NCBI GenBank assembly: GCA_012517355.1
Contig: JAAYVD010000134.1
Location: forward strand, 124,001-188,000
Reading direction: 5' to 3'
DNA length: 64,000 nt
Source of the DNA: Candidatus Rifleibacteriota bacterium
Lineage (GTDB): Bacteria; Muiribacteriota; Ozemobacteria; Ozemobacterales; Ozemobacteraceae
Shown: positions 31,824-41,811 of the stretch, piece by piece
How positions within the stretch are numbered: position 1 is the stretch's first letter
Layout of the letters: each line of letters opens with the position of its first letter
Made by a program: the position numbers and the translations under genes
Notes under the pieces: generated by a model
The model's database searches: none
Seen by the model: the letters and a program-made list of their open reading frames with translations, nothing else
Told to the model about the DNA's origin: nothing

Positions 31824-33278
31824 ATGGAAGCCTTGCACCTCGAATCCACCGCCCAGACCTCCCTCGACCTTCCGCCCGACCCGCCCCGCACCTGGCCGTA
31901 TCTCCTGGCCGGCCTCGGTTTCCTGCTGGCGGGCGCGGCGGGCAGTTTCATCAAGGCGCACGTGGCCGGACGCCTGGCCGGGGGAGGGGCTCCCCTGACC
32001 CCCACCCTCCTGCACCTGTCCCTTTCCGCATTCGGCCTGGTCCTGCTGAGCCAGTGCCTCGCCAGTCAGGGACAACGCCGCGGCGCCTTGGCGGGCGGCC
32101 TGCTCGCCCTGCTGCTGATGTATCCCGCCCACCGGGCGTTCATGATCGCCGCCCAGTCACCCGGGCTCGACCTCCCCGCCCTCGACCGGCCGGCCATGCT
32201 CTGCCTGGCCGGGGCCCTCCTGGTCCTGGCGGGCTGGTTCCTGGGCCGCCCCGCCTCCCCCCTCGACGGCTTCCAGGGCGGGTTCCTGTGCGGGGGCATC
32301 CCCACCGCCATCCTGGGCTTCCCCCTGCTCGATGTCCTGTTGGCCGCCCCGCTGTTCGCCGGGCTGCTCGGCATTCCCGTCCCCCAGCTCATGGATTGCA
32401 TGGGCCGGGTCATCCTGGTCACCGGCCGCCTGCTCCTGGGCAGCCTGGTGCTGATCCTGCTTCCCCTGCTGACCGGCCTCATCGGATGCCTCCGGCGGGC
32501 CGACCCCGCCGCCCGGCCCCCCGCCGGGGAGCGCCGCCTGACGACCGGGCCCGCCACCTTCCTGACCGGCCTCCTCACCATGGCCGCCCTCACGGAGATC
32601 GTCACCGTGGCCGCCCTGCTCCCCTCGATCTACAGCATGCGGCAGATGACCCGGCATGTCGCCGTCCTTCCCGAATTCCCCTACGGAGCCTTCCCCTGGT
32701 TGGGCCTGCTACCCTGCCTGGTTCCGCTGTTTCTCGGCTGGTCGCTCTTCTTCGCCTATCGGGGCCATCTCGACCGGGGCAGCCGGATCCTGGCCTTTTT
32801 GGTGTCCACCATCTTCCTCATGACCGCCGCCGCCGGCCTGTTGATCTGCCCCTCCGACCTCCGCTGGCTGTTCCTCCTGCACGGGGTGCTGGGCCTGCTC
32901 CTCTGGCTGTTTTTGGGCCCACCCCTGCCACCGCCCGAAGCGGCCCCCTTGACCGCGCGCCCACCCTGGGAAAACGGGTTCGCCGGCCGCACCCTGCTGG
33001 GAGGGGTCACCTTCACCCTGCTCGTCGGCCCCCTCACCAACCTGGCCCTGGCCGTCGGCCTCCTGTTCATCCCCCTGATCGCCTACTGCTCGGCGGGGGT
33101 CGGCGGGCAGAGCATCGAAGCGCTGCGCGCCATGGCCCGGTTCACCGACCTCTGGCCCACCCTGGCCGCCCTCGTCACCGCCCTGTTCCTCGCGGGGGCC
33201 GCCCTGGCAGCCAAGATCCACTTCTTCCAGGCCTGGATGGCGAGGCCGGCTCTGCCATCCGACCCGCGCCGACCCTGA
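31824..33278 (+). CDS. multi-pass membrane protein, unrecognised
   Basis: A 484-residue protein with about twelve hydrophobic segments (for example LSLSAFGLVLLSQCLASQ, LGLLLWLFLGPPLPPP, LAALVTALFLAGAALAAKI). Charged residues are few and concentrated in short loops. No transporter signature or catalytic motif is recognisable. The ATG at 31824 follows AGGAG and lies 17 bp after the ankyrin-like gene, so the pair is probably an operon. It ends in convergence with the RseP-type gene. Confidence 0.6.
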   Translation: MEALHLESTAQTSLDLPPDPPRTWPYLLAGLGFLLAGAAGSFIKAHVAGRLAGGGAPLTPTLLHLSLSAFGLVLLSQCLASQGQRRGALAGGLLALLLMYPAHRAFMIAAQSPGLDLPALDRPAMLCLAGALLVLAGWFLGRPASPLDGFQGGFLCGGIPTAILGFPLLDVLLAAPLFAGLLGIPVPQLMDCMGRVILVTGRLLLGSLVLILLPLLTGLIGCLRRADPAARPPAGERRLTTGPATFLTGLLTMAALTEIVTVAALLPSIYSMRQMTRHVAVLPEFPYGAFPWLGLLPCLVPLFLGWSLFFAYRGHLDRGSRILAFLVSTIFLMTAAAGLLICPSDLRWLFLLHGVLGLLLWLFLGPPLPPPEAAPLTARPPWENGFAGRTLLGGVTFTLLVGPLTNLALAVGLLFIPLIAYCSAGVGGQSIEALRAMARFTDLWPTLAALVTALFLAGAALAAKIHFFQAWMARPALPSDPRRP

Positions 33279-33295
33279 TCGGGCCCGGGATCAGG
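33274..33295. terminator. possible bidirectional terminator hairpin between convergent genes
   Basis: CCTGATC (33274-33280) and GATCAGG (33289-33295) pair perfectly around GGGCCCGG, overlapping the stop codon of the plus-strand gene in a 39-bp convergent gap. There is no U tract, so it may be factor-dependent or a processing site. Confidence 0.35.
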
Positions 33296-33317
33296 CGGTG
33301 GGGAACGGTGCGGCGAT

Positions 33318-34361
33318 TCAGAAGAGGAAGCCGCGCAGGTCCTTGATCGTCACCAGCAGAAACAGGAGGGCCAGCCCGGCCGTCCCCCACTGGTAGATGG
33401 GCAGCAGGATCCGCTCCTCGAGCGGTCGCCGGCGACAGGCCTGGACGACGGCCAGGACCAGCCGAACCCCGTCGAGAGGCGGCAGCGGCAGCAGGTTGAA
33501 CACGCCGAGGTTGACGCTCAGGACGGCCAACAGGGTCAGGAAGGATAGCCACGACCCGGCCGCCTGGCTGATGTGATCGATGATCGCCAGCGGGCCCGAG
33601 ACTTCGCCGCCGCCGGCCCGGAGGACCAGCCCGAAAAGTCCCACGGTGACCTGCTGGATCTCGGTCCAGGTGCGGCTCACCGCCAGTCCTGCCGCCATCC
33701 CCCACCCCGGCCGGGTGGCCGGAGCCTGCGCGGGAACGATGCCTACGATGCAACGCGGCCCTTCCTCGCGCGGCGTCACCGCCAGGTCGATGCGATCCCC
33801 GGAGCGGTCGATGGTCAGGGTTCCCGGCCGGGGCCCGTTGACCTGGATCAGGCGGACGAACTCGTCCCAGGTCCGCACGGCCACCCCGTTCATGGCGAGA
33901 AGCCGGTCACCGTGCCGGATCCCGGCTTCGGCGCACGGGCCCTGTTTGAGCACCGATTCGACGATGGGCACCGGCTGGGGCATGCCCACCATGCCGATCA
34001 GGACGAAGAAGACCACCCAGGCCAGCACGAAATTGGCCAGGGGTCCGGCCAGGGCCACCAGGAACTGGTCGGCGGGGGGCTGCTCGCGGGTCGGGTCGTC
34101 CCCGACGGCCGGATCGACCCGGCCGGCCTGGTCGGGGTTTTCGGGCAGCACGTAGCCACCCAGGGGAAGCCACCCCACGCGGTATTCGGTTCCGCGCCAG
34201 CGGCGCCGGAGCAGGGGCTTCCCGAACCCCACCGAGAAGGCGAAGACGGGATAGCCGCGCCATTTCAGGGCCAGCAGGTGACCGGCCTCGTGAACCACGA
34301 TCAACAGCCCGAAACCCAGGATGGCCTTCAACCATCCGGCGACGGTCAGCCAGGAGATCAT
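33318..34361 (-). CDS. rseP: RseP/site-2-protease family membrane zinc protease
   Basis: A 347-residue intramembrane metalloprotease. The zinc motif HEAGH is at residues 24-28 in the first membrane helix. One PDZ domain lies in the middle (SVLKQGPCAEAGIRHGDRLL, about 135-205). The third-ligand motif NLLPLPPLDG is near residue 294. Size is that of one-PDZ RseP homologs, which cleave anti-sigma factors or remnant signal peptides at the inner membrane. It ends the long T4P/TPR operon, 76 bp after the giant TPR gene. Its exact substrate here is not evident. Confidence 0.92.
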   Translation of the reverse strand: MISWLTVAGWLKAILGFGLLIVVHEAGHLLALKWRGYPVFAFSVGFGKPLLRRRWRGTEYRVGWLPLGGYVLPENPDQAGRVDPAVGDDPTREQPPADQFLVALAGPLANFVLAWVVFFVLIGMVGMPQPVPIVESVLKQGPCAEAGIRHGDRLLAMNGVAVRTWDEFVRLIQVNGPRPGTLTIDRSGDRIDLAVTPREEGPRCIVGIVPAQAPATRPGWGMAAGLAVSRTWTEIQQVTVGLFGLVLRAGGGEVSGPLAIIDHISQAAGSWLSFLTLLAVLSVNLGVFNLLPLPPLDGVRLVLAVVQACRRRPLEERILLPIYQWGTAGLALLFLLVTIKDLRGFLF

Positions 34362-34437
34362 CGGTGCGGGGTCCTTTCCAGGGCAGGGATGTGACGCGCT
34401 TTCCCTTGTTTCGGCCGACGGCGGGGTTTCGTTTAGC

Positions 34438-37400
34438 CTACTTCTTCCGGTTATACAGGCGGTCGGACCGGTCGAAGGCGTCGCGGTAGTTGATGTCCAC
34501 GTTGCAGATGAGGTCGTAGAGGGCCCGGGCCTGGTCGGGCAGGCGGGCGTCCTCCAGGGCGACGCCGACCCGGTAGAGGATGTCCTTCACCTCTTCCGGC
34601 ATCAGTTCCCGGTCGACCTCGAGTGCCTGCACGATCTCGTTGGCCAGCTCGGGCTTCTTCTGCTTCAGGTAGGCATCGGCCAGCAGGATGCCGGTGGCCC
34701 GGTCGCGCTTCGTGGCGAACACCGGGGCCAGCAGGGCAACCACCTCGTCCCACTTGTTCCGTTTGGCCAGGTCATGGGCCTTGCCGAGATCCTGCTCCCC
34801 GGCCCCGGAGGCCTTGGGCGGCGGCGACGGGGCCTTGCCGGCCGGCGAGGGGGAGTCGCCCACCGGAGACGGGGCGGAATCGGTCGCGGCGCCGGGAGGG
34901 GTCACGGGATTCGTGCCGCTCCTGCCGGCGCCCGACGGCTGGGATACCGGGGGTTTGCCGGCCCTCCCCGCCGGGGAGGCGGACACGACAGGGGTCTTCC
35001 CGCTTTTGGCGGCCGGGGTCGCCGGGGGGGTGAAGGGTTCGCGGAACTTCTTCGGCGGCGGGGCCGGCGTCTCCGACGGCGGCGGCACGACCGGGCCGAT
35101 ACCCTCTGGTTCGATCAGTCCCCCGCCCTGGTCGGCGAACGGGTCGAGGGTGGGAATGCTCAGAAGCTTGTCGACCTCGTCTTCCTCCGGGGCGATCTCG
35201 GGCAGCGGGGTTTCGGGGGGGATGGCGGCCGATGCGGCCGCTCCCTCAGGATCCTTCATGAAATCGGGAATGGGGGTCGGCTTGTCGGGGTTCACGAACC
35301 CTTCCGGCGGCGGCTCGACGAACCCTTCCACGTCGCCGCCCGCGGAACCGGCCGGCAGGGGGCCGGCGCCGAGGTCCCCCATCCCGTCGACCAGGAGGTC
35401 GTCGGAGAAGGGCGACAGCTCGTCGGTGGGGGCGATGGGGATGCCGCCGCCCGGCGAGGCCGCTTCCAGCTCCTTGCGCAGACCCGTGATGATCTCGGCC
35501 AGCTGGGCATTTCCCGGGTGCTTCTGCAGGAAGTCCTCGTACTGGAGGATGGCCTCGTCGAGCATGTTCATCTTCTTCATGCTCGAGGTGTAGACGACGT
35601 GGATGCCCATGTTGTTGATGTTGACCTGCAGGATGGCCAGGCATTCCCGCGCCGCCTCAGCGAACATGCCCTTCTTCGAGTAGTTGCGGGCGAGGAGTTC
35701 GCGGAACTCGCCCTGCTCGGGCTTGTGCCGGAGGGCGGCCTCGAGCACCGCGATCACCTCGTCGCCCATCCGCTTGTTCTGGACATAGGCCTCGGCCAGG
35801 GCCAGGGCATTGCCGGCATCGTCGGGATCGGTCTGGAAAGCGGCATACATGATCTCCATCGTCTCGACGGTGTAGACCTTGTGGGCCGCGTAGTGGCGGG
35901 CCAGGATGGGCAGGTATTCCTTGTTCTCGGGATTCTGGCGGTAGAGGGTCTCGTACATCGAGACCGCCTCTTCGGAGGTGTCGTTCGTCTCGAGAGAGGC
36001 CTTGGCCAGGTAGCGCCAGGCGACCGGGTTGTCGGCGAACAGGTTCAAAAGCTGCCGGGCGTGGTCCTGGCACTTGACGAAATTGCGCAGGGTGAAATGC
36101 GACTGGACGCAGATCTCGAGCAACTGGCGCTGGATCTGGATCGGCTGTTTCCCGCGCCGCAGGGCGTCCTCGGCGATGCCGACCGCCTTCTCGTGCTGCT
36201 GGTTCTCGAAGGCGCCCTGGGCCCGCTTGAGCGGATCGAAGACCAGGATGCCGAGGGAGGGGACGACCATGAGCAGGAAGACCAGCAGGAAGGCCCCCAG
36301 AAACACCCCCAGCCCGATGTGGACCTCGGTCTGGAAATGCCGGTACCAGAGGGTGTATTTGAGGCGCCAGTAGGTCCGCTGGTTCTTGGCATACTCGGTC
36401 TCACGCTCGGTGAATTCGCCGAACCGGCGGTAGGCCTCCTCGTATTCCTGGTCGTCGGTCAGGATGCCGATCATGACCCACTCGACGTCCCGTTTCAACT
36501 CGCGGTCGACCCGGGGGTTGGCCAGGAACTTCTCGAAATACTGCCGGGCCTTCTTCAGATCCTTGTCGGAGCCGAGGATGTAGATCTTGCCGAGGTAGAA
36601 GGTGGCTTCGGCGAACTTCTCGGGATTGCTCTCATAGGCTTTCAGGATCGGCTCGCGGGCCAGATCGAACTTCTCGCTGTCGTAGAGGGACTTGCCGAAC
36701 TGGTATTCCTTCTCGAGGTTCTTCTTGCCATCGATCTGCTGCTTGAGCTCGGCGCGACCGGGCAGGCCGGGATAGATGCCCTCGGCCTTGGCGAGGGTCT
36801 CCTCGGCGTTGGCGAAATCCCCGGCCTCGAACTTCTTGCGGGCCTGCTCGAACCAGAAGTCGGCCTCCTTCATCTTCTTCTTTTCGGGATCTTCGGCCAC
36901 CACCGCGACGGGGGTGGCCACGGGAGCCGCGACCGGGGGTTCGTCCGGGCCCGGTTCGTCGGGAAGGGGCTCGTCAGGCCCCGGCTCGTCTGGAAGAGGC
37001 CCCTCGCCGGGATCGGGTTCGTCGGGTGGAGATACGTCCGGCGGCGGGTTCTTGGGGGGTTGCGCGATCTGCAGGGGATCCTTGCCGGGACGGGAAGCCG
37101 GCGGCCGGATGACATCGGGCGGGGCGGTGGGATCGTTCTCGAACGGGTTCTCGGGGTTCTGGTCGGCCGCCCCGCCCCCGGCCAGGGGGGTGGCCCGCCG
37201 CGGGAAGCCGGCCCCCGCCGCCAGGCGTTTGGCCGAGGCCACGCCGTAGTTCTTGCAGTTGTAGAGGAACTGGAAGTCGTCGAAGATGACCTCGGAGGAG
37301 GGGTCGGCCTGCAGGGCCTTTTCCATCTCGTCGAAGGCCTGGGTGACGTTGCCCTTCTGGAACAGGATCTTGGCGAAGATGTGGTGGGTGAGGGCGTTGG

Positions 37401-37770
37401 GGTTCCCCTGCCGGGCGGTGGAGATGCGGCGGGCCGCCTCGTCCAGGCGGCCCTCCTGGAACTCGACGTCGGCCAGGATGGTGAACACGCCGGTGTCGTC
37501 GGGGTTGAGCTTGGCCCGCTTCTCGGCCTCCTTGCGGGTGCCAGGCAGCAGTTCCTTCTTCAGCTTCGTCAGCTTGGGGTCTTCGTCCTTGCTGGCCAGT
37601 TCGAGGTTCAGCACCTCGAGGTAGGCTTCGCAGAACATCCGGGCGGTCAGGAACTTGCGGAGGGTGCCGTAATCGGGAGCGGCGGCCCCGGCGGCCGCGG
37701 GCAGCCAGGACAGCCCCAGGCAGGCCAGAACCAGGAAGGTGACCGCCCGGCCGGGGCGAAGACCCGTCAC
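34438..37770 (-). CDS. giant TPR-repeat membrane protein (T4P-operon associated)
   Basis: A protein of about 1110 residues with an N-terminal export/anchor helix (AVTFLVLACLGLSWLPAAA), several TPR-like helical arrays (EAEKRAKLNPDDTGVFTILA, NEETLAKAEG-type, VAWRYLAKASLETNDTSEEA), a central membrane helix (VHIGLGVFLGAFLLVFLLMV) and three Pro-rich linkers (PDEPGPDEPLPDEPGPDEPP). The start is unclear: GTG codons at 37800 and 37770 are candidates and the latter is used. It follows another TPR membrane protein with the same layout. TPR lipoproteins such as PilF assist secretin assembly, so a scaffold role in pilus assembly is plausible but unproven. Confidence 0.7.
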   Translation of the reverse strand: MTGLRPGRAVTFLVLACLGLSWLPAAAGAAAPDYGTLRKFLTARMFCEAYLEVLNLELASKDEDPKLTKLKKELLPGTRKEAEKRAKLNPDDTGVFTILADVEFQEGRLDEAARRISTARQGNPNALTHHIFAKILFQKGNVTQAFDEMEKALQADPSSEVIFDDFQFLYNCKNYGVASAKRLAAGAGFPRRATPLAGGGAADQNPENPFENDPTAPPDVIRPPASRPGKDPLQIAQPPKNPPPDVSPPDEPDPGEGPLPDEPGPDEPLPDEPGPDEPPVAAPVATPVAVVAEDPEKKKMKEADFWFEQARKKFEAGDFANAEETLAKAEGIYPGLPGRAELKQQIDGKKNLEKEYQFGKSLYDSEKFDLAREPILKAYESNPEKFAEATFYLGKIYILGSDKDLKKARQYFEKFLANPRVDRELKRDVEWVMIGILTDDQEYEEAYRRFGEFTERETEYAKNQRTYWRLKYTLWYRHFQTEVHIGLGVFLGAFLLVFLLMVVPSLGILVFDPLKRAQGAFENQQHEKAVGIAEDALRRGKQPIQIQRQLLEICVQSHFTLRNFVKCQDHARQLLNLFADNPVAWRYLAKASLETNDTSEEAVSMYETLYRQNPENKEYLPILARHYAAHKVYTVETMEIMYAAFQTDPDDAGNALALAEAYVQNKRMGDEVIAVLEAALRHKPEQGEFRELLARNYSKKGMFAEAARECLAILQVNINNMGIHVVYTSSMKKMNMLDEAILQYEDFLQKHPGNAQLAEIITGLRKELEAASPGGGIPIAPTDELSPFSDDLLVDGMGDLGAGPLPAGSAGGDVEGFVEPPPEGFVNPDKPTPIPDFMKDPEGAAASAAIPPETPLPEIAPEEDEVDKLLSIPTLDPFADQGGGLIEPEGIGPVVPPPSETPAPPPKKFREPFTPPATPAAKSGKTPVVSASPAGRAGKPPVSQPSGAGRSGTNPVTPPGAATDSAPSPVGDSPSPAGKAPSPPPKASGAGEQDLGKAHDLAKRNKWDEVVALLAPVFATKRDRATGILLADAYLKQKKPELANEIVQALEVDRELMPEEVKDILYRVGVALEDARLPDQARALYDLICNVDINYRDAFDRSDRLYNRKK

Positions 37771-37840
37771 CGGGCCGGCGGGGCGGAGGGGCTTCCCCAC
37801 CCCGGGATGGGGGGAGGGTCGGGGTTCGCGGCCCCCCCTC

Positions 37841-40462
37841 TCAGGCAATGCTCTTCCCACAATGCTGGCAATAGTAGTCGGCGGCGGTGTTCTGTTTCTG
37901 GCAGTGGGGACAGACGACCGTCCCGTCGGGGGGAGGTCCGGCCGCCTGGTCGGCAGAGCCGGCGTCCTGGGGATTTTCGGCGGGAGGGGCGGAACCCCCG
38001 CCCATGGAGGCGGTCTTGCCGAGTTTCTGCATGATCTTCATGGCCTCGGTCAGGCCCTTCTGGAAGGCGACGTTGTAGGGGTTCTCGGCGAGGAAGGCGC
38101 GATAGACCTCGACCAGCTCGGGCAGCTTGTCCATCTTCTGGTAGGTCTCGCGCAGGACGGTGTGGACCAGCTCGTTGTTCACGTCCATCGACAGGACCTG
38201 TTCGCAGAGCTTGAGGCATTCCTCGAACTGGCCCATCTTCAGATGCAGCTTGGCCACCCCGAGATAGAACTCGGGATCGGTGTTGGAGGCGGTCATCATC
38301 CGCTGGAAGACCTTCATGGCGAACTCGTCGGACCGCCCCTTCTGCAGGTAGAACTTGCCGAGCGGCTTGAGCACTTCCGGGCTCTCGGGCTCCAGTTCCA
38401 GCCATTTTTCGAGGATCTGCACCCCTTCCGTGCTGAGGACCTTCTGCGAGGTGTAGTGCTGGCCGAGCAACTGGACCAGGGCGAGGTTCTTGGGCTCGCT
38501 CTTGTAGAGGTTCAGCAGCTCGGGCAGGCTTTCGGGGCTCAGCATCCGGCGGCCGAGGTAGGCGAACCCCAGCCACTTGTGGGCCTCCTCGTCCTGCGGG
38601 TTGCCGCTCAGCAGGTGCTTGCATTCGCCGATGGCCCGGTCGTAGACGGCGGTCTTGAGGTAGGCCTGGGCCATGATGCGGGAGATCAGCATGCCGTCGT
38701 AGGGGGTCAGGATGGGCAACCGCCGCACCATGTTCAGCTCGTTGATGCACTCCTTGTACATGCCCTTCTGGAGGAAGTTGCGGGCCCGCTTGATGGCGGC
38801 GTTCTTGTTGTATTCGGGGAGGTTGTTGTAGATCACGTAGCCGATCCACAGCAGGAGCAGCACGATGATCAGGGGGATGACCACCGGGCCCCACTTGAAG
38901 GTGCCGGCCTTGTACAGGATGTCGTCGATGCCCGGATAGTCGGGATCGGAGGCCTTGATCTCCTGCAGGATCTTGTAGGCCGCCGCCGTATCGCCGGCAT
39001 CGTAGTAGAGGTTGCCGAGGATGAACCTGGCCCGGTTGTTCTCGGGCTGTTTGGCCAGCTGGACATTGGCCAGTTCCTTGGCCTTCTCGGTGTTGCCCAG
39101 CTTCCAGTGGCAGAAGGCGAGGTAGCTCAGCAGATCGACGGCGTAGTCGGGGGGAAGCTGTTCCAGCGACTTGATGGCATCCTCGTATTCCGCGCTCTTG
39201 TACTGTTCGCGGCCTTTGTCCCAGAGTTCCCGGTTCTGGTCGACCGAGGAGATCTTGGCCAGGTCGGCCTCGATGTCGGGCCGGTACTTCTCGAGGTTGG
39301 CGTCGAGGGCGATGATAGCCAGGGCCCGGTCGTAGGCGGTGCGGGCGTCCTTGAGGTTGCCCGCCTCGCGGAACCGCCGGCCGATGCCGATCAACTGTTC
39401 CGCCAGGGCCGCCCGCTCGGGGCTCGACCGGGGCATCCGTTCGGCCCGGCCCAGTTTCTTCATCAGGTCTTCTTCGATCTGGACGGCCTTGGCGAGGTGC
39501 TTCTTCGCCTCGGCGTTCTTCGGGTCGAGGGCGACCACCTGCTCCAGCAGGTCGCGGGCCTCCAGCCATTTCTCGGCCGCCACCTGCTTCATGGCCATGG
39601 CCGACAGGGCCTTCGACTGCTTGGAGGTCTCGATCGACTCGAGGGCGGCCTTGATCTCCTCGTTGTCCGGATCGAGGGCGAGACCCGCGGTGAACTCCTC
39701 CATCGCCCCCTCGACCTCGCCGCGGCCGAGGGCGGCCTTGCCCAGCTTCAGGTGCCCGAGAGCCCCGTCGCGCTGGGCCTTCTTCACGTCGGCCAGCAGT
39801 TCCTTGGCCCGTTCGGGGGCCTCGATGGGATACCGGGTGGCCTTGTCGGCGTATTCCCTGGCCTTGACCAGGTTGTTGGCCCCATACTCGGTCTTGGCCA
39901 GCATCAAAAAGACCTCGCCGAGCGGGCCCGACCGGTAACTGGGGAGTTCCTTCTTGTTCTTGTCGATCAGTTCGAGACCGAGCCGCCGAACCTCCTCGCT
40001 GCGCTTGGCGGCGAAATGTTCGCGCAGGATGATCACCCCCACCTCGAGTTCCTCGGGGTTGACCTTGAGGATGGCATCCCGCAGGGACCGGGCCCCCGCC
40101 TCGTCCTTCTTCTCTTCGGCGAGGCGGAGATCCTCTTTCAGCGTGCGGGCATACTCGTCACGATAGGTGCCGTTGGTCGGCTCGAGCTCCCAGGCCTTCT
40201 TCAGCGCGCGCTTCATGTCCTCGCGCTTGTTCACCAGGCGAAGCAGCTGGGCGGCGTTGTAATACGGCTCGGCCCAGCCCGGCTCGAGCTTCATGGCCTT
40301 GCCCAGAAGCTCCTTGGCCTCGTTGTAATTGCCGCTCCGGATGGCCAGCGCACCCTTCCGGTTCAGTTCCTTGGCGTCCTCCTGGGAAAAACACACCAGG
40401 GAACCACCCAACAGGAACAGGCACGTACAACCCCACAGCAACGCCTGGCGCAAGCCGTTCAT
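37841..40462 (-). CDS. large TPR membrane protein with C-terminal zinc ribbon
   Basis: An 873-residue protein. A signal/anchor (LLWGCTCLFLLGGSLVCF) is followed by about fifteen TPR-like repeats in two blocks separated by a membrane helix near residue 535 (VVIPLIIVLLLLWIGYVIY). It ends in a zinc-ribbon CPHC...CQHC (last ~25 residues). GGAGGG precedes the ATG at 40460-40462. It has the same helix-TPR-helix-TPR layout as its downstream neighbour, suggesting an ancient duplication. Positioned after pilMNO(P) and a HEAT gene, it probably organises an envelope machine with its paralog. Confidence 0.75.
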   Translation of the reverse strand: MNGLRQALLWGCTCLFLLGGSLVCFSQEDAKELNRKGALAIRSGNYNEAKELLGKAMKLEPGWAEPYYNAAQLLRLVNKREDMKRALKKAWELEPTNGTYRDEYARTLKEDLRLAEEKKDEAGARSLRDAILKVNPEELEVGVIILREHFAAKRSEEVRRLGLELIDKNKKELPSYRSGPLGEVFLMLAKTEYGANNLVKAREYADKATRYPIEAPERAKELLADVKKAQRDGALGHLKLGKAALGRGEVEGAMEEFTAGLALDPDNEEIKAALESIETSKQSKALSAMAMKQVAAEKWLEARDLLEQVVALDPKNAEAKKHLAKAVQIEEDLMKKLGRAERMPRSSPERAALAEQLIGIGRRFREAGNLKDARTAYDRALAIIALDANLEKYRPDIEADLAKISSVDQNRELWDKGREQYKSAEYEDAIKSLEQLPPDYAVDLLSYLAFCHWKLGNTEKAKELANVQLAKQPENNRARFILGNLYYDAGDTAAAYKILQEIKASDPDYPGIDDILYKAGTFKWGPVVIPLIIVLLLLWIGYVIYNNLPEYNKNAAIKRARNFLQKGMYKECINELNMVRRLPILTPYDGMLISRIMAQAYLKTAVYDRAIGECKHLLSGNPQDEEAHKWLGFAYLGRRMLSPESLPELLNLYKSEPKNLALVQLLGQHYTSQKVLSTEGVQILEKWLELEPESPEVLKPLGKFYLQKGRSDEFAMKVFQRMMTASNTDPEFYLGVAKLHLKMGQFEECLKLCEQVLSMDVNNELVHTVLRETYQKMDKLPELVEVYRAFLAENPYNVAFQKGLTEAMKIMQKLGKTASMGGGSAPPAENPQDAGSADQAAGPPPDGTVVCPHCQKQNTAADYYCQHCGKSIA

Positions 40463-40494
40463 CCGCGACCCTCCGATGAAATGACGGCCCCAGT

Positions 40495-41811
40495 CTAAGC
40501 TATTTTGGCGACTTTGGCCAGTGCCTTCAGGGCGCATTTGCGCACGTCGGGATCGCTGTCGTTGCTGAGATCCTGCAGCAGGTCGGAGAACTGGACCGCC
40601 CCGATCTCGCCCAACGCCCAGGCGGCGGAGGCCCGCATCTGCTTGTGCGACGAGCGGAGCATCTGCTTGAGGGTGATGATGGCCCCCATGCCCCCCAGCT
40701 TCCACAGGGCGGTGGCGGCGTTGCTCCGGACCCGGTTGTGGGAATCGTTCAGCAGCGGGTACAGCAGCTCGGCCAGCGACGGGTCGGAGTGCATGGCCAC
40801 CGCCTCGACGGCATTGGCCCGCACCCGGCTGTCGTTGTCCCGCAGGGCCCGCGAGACCACCACCAGCGTCTTGGGATGCCGCGTCGCCCCGATGCTCCGG
40901 ATCAGGTTGGCCCGGACCCGCGCATCCTCTTCCCCCGCGAACTTCTCGACCAGCCGCGAGACGGCCAGGTCGGCGTTGATGTTGATGCAGGCGTTCAGCA
41001 GGTTGTCGCGGATGCCCGGCTCCTCCTCCTTGGCGTAGGCCGCCAACAGGTGGCTGATGGCCCGGGTCGACCCGACCCGTCCCAGGCTGAGGACGGCCCG
41101 GTTGCGGACGGTGGGGGAGATGTCGCCGAGCAGCCCGAGGAGCAGGTCGAGCGACCGCTCCTCCTTGATGATGCCCAGGATGTAGGCCACGGAAGCCCGT
41201 TTGCGGGGGTTGGGGGAACGCAGTTCGTCGGGCAGGGTGTTCAGCCCGAACCGGATCCCCTTGTTCCAGAGGGCCTTGATGGCATTGGCCCGCACCCGGT
41301 TGTTGCGGTCGGCGACCAGCGCTTTGAGGACATCGGGCACTTCGGGGTGATCGATGTCACCGAGGGCTTCGACGGCGTTGGCCCGCACCCGTTCGTCCTC
41401 GTAGGTGAGGAAGGCCTTCAGCATCGGCACGTATTCGGGCAGACGGTAGGTACCGATGATCCGGATGGCCGAAGCCAGCAGGTTGGCGTCCTCCTCCCGC
41501 TTCAGGAACTCGCCCAGCGCCGCCCGGACCTGGGGGGAACGCTTCCCTTCCAGGGCGAACAGCGCCTCGGTCCGGAGCAGCAGGTTGGGGGACTCGAGGT
41601 AGGTGAGGACCATGCCGTTGATCTCGGGGTCCTCCACCCGGCGGGCGCCTTTGAGCGCGGCGGCCACCACCTCGGGCCGCTCGTCGCGCAGGCCTTCCTT
41701 GAGGAACTCCTCGAGGCCGGGGATGTTGTCGCGCAGGGCCGTCTTCAGGCAGAACAGCCGGACCATCTTGTCACGGTCCTTGAACAGTTTCTTCAGGGTA
41801 TCGTAGTCCAT
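40495..41811 (-). CDS. HEAT-repeat protein in the pilus operon
   Basis: A 438-residue protein made almost entirely of HEAT/PBS-lyase-type repeats, with recurring RVRANAVEAL, RNRAVLSLGRVGS and QMRASAAWALGEIG units of ~31-34 residues, ending KCALKALAKVAKIA. Such solenoids bind protein partners. The ATG (41809-41811) overlaps the previous stop (TGATG). It lies between the pilP-like gene and two large TPR genes, so a scaffold for the pilus complex or its motor is likely. No catalytic motif is seen. Confidence 0.85.
   Translation of the reverse strand: MDYDTLKKLFKDRDKMVRLFCLKTALRDNIPGLEEFLKEGLRDERPEVVAAALKGARRVEDPEINGMVLTYLESPNLLLRTEALFALEGKRSPQVRAALGEFLKREEDANLLASAIRIIGTYRLPEYVPMLKAFLTYEDERVRANAVEALGDIDHPEVPDVLKALVADRNNRVRANAIKALWNKGIRFGLNTLPDELRSPNPRKRASVAYILGIIKEERSLDLLLGLLGDISPTVRNRAVLSLGRVGSTRAISHLLAAYAKEEEPGIRDNLLNACININADLAVSRLVEKFAGEEDARVRANLIRSIGATRHPKTLVVVSRALRDNDSRVRANAVEAVAMHSDPSLAELLYPLLNDSHNRVRSNAATALWKLGGMGAIITLKQMLRSSHKQMRASAAWALGEIGAVQFSDLLQDLSNDSDPDVRKCALKALAKVAKIA

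Noticed and set aside
34321-38034. A 1237-codon open frame on the plus strand
   Set aside because: Antisense shadow of the giant TPR gene, with no ribosome site or recognisable family.
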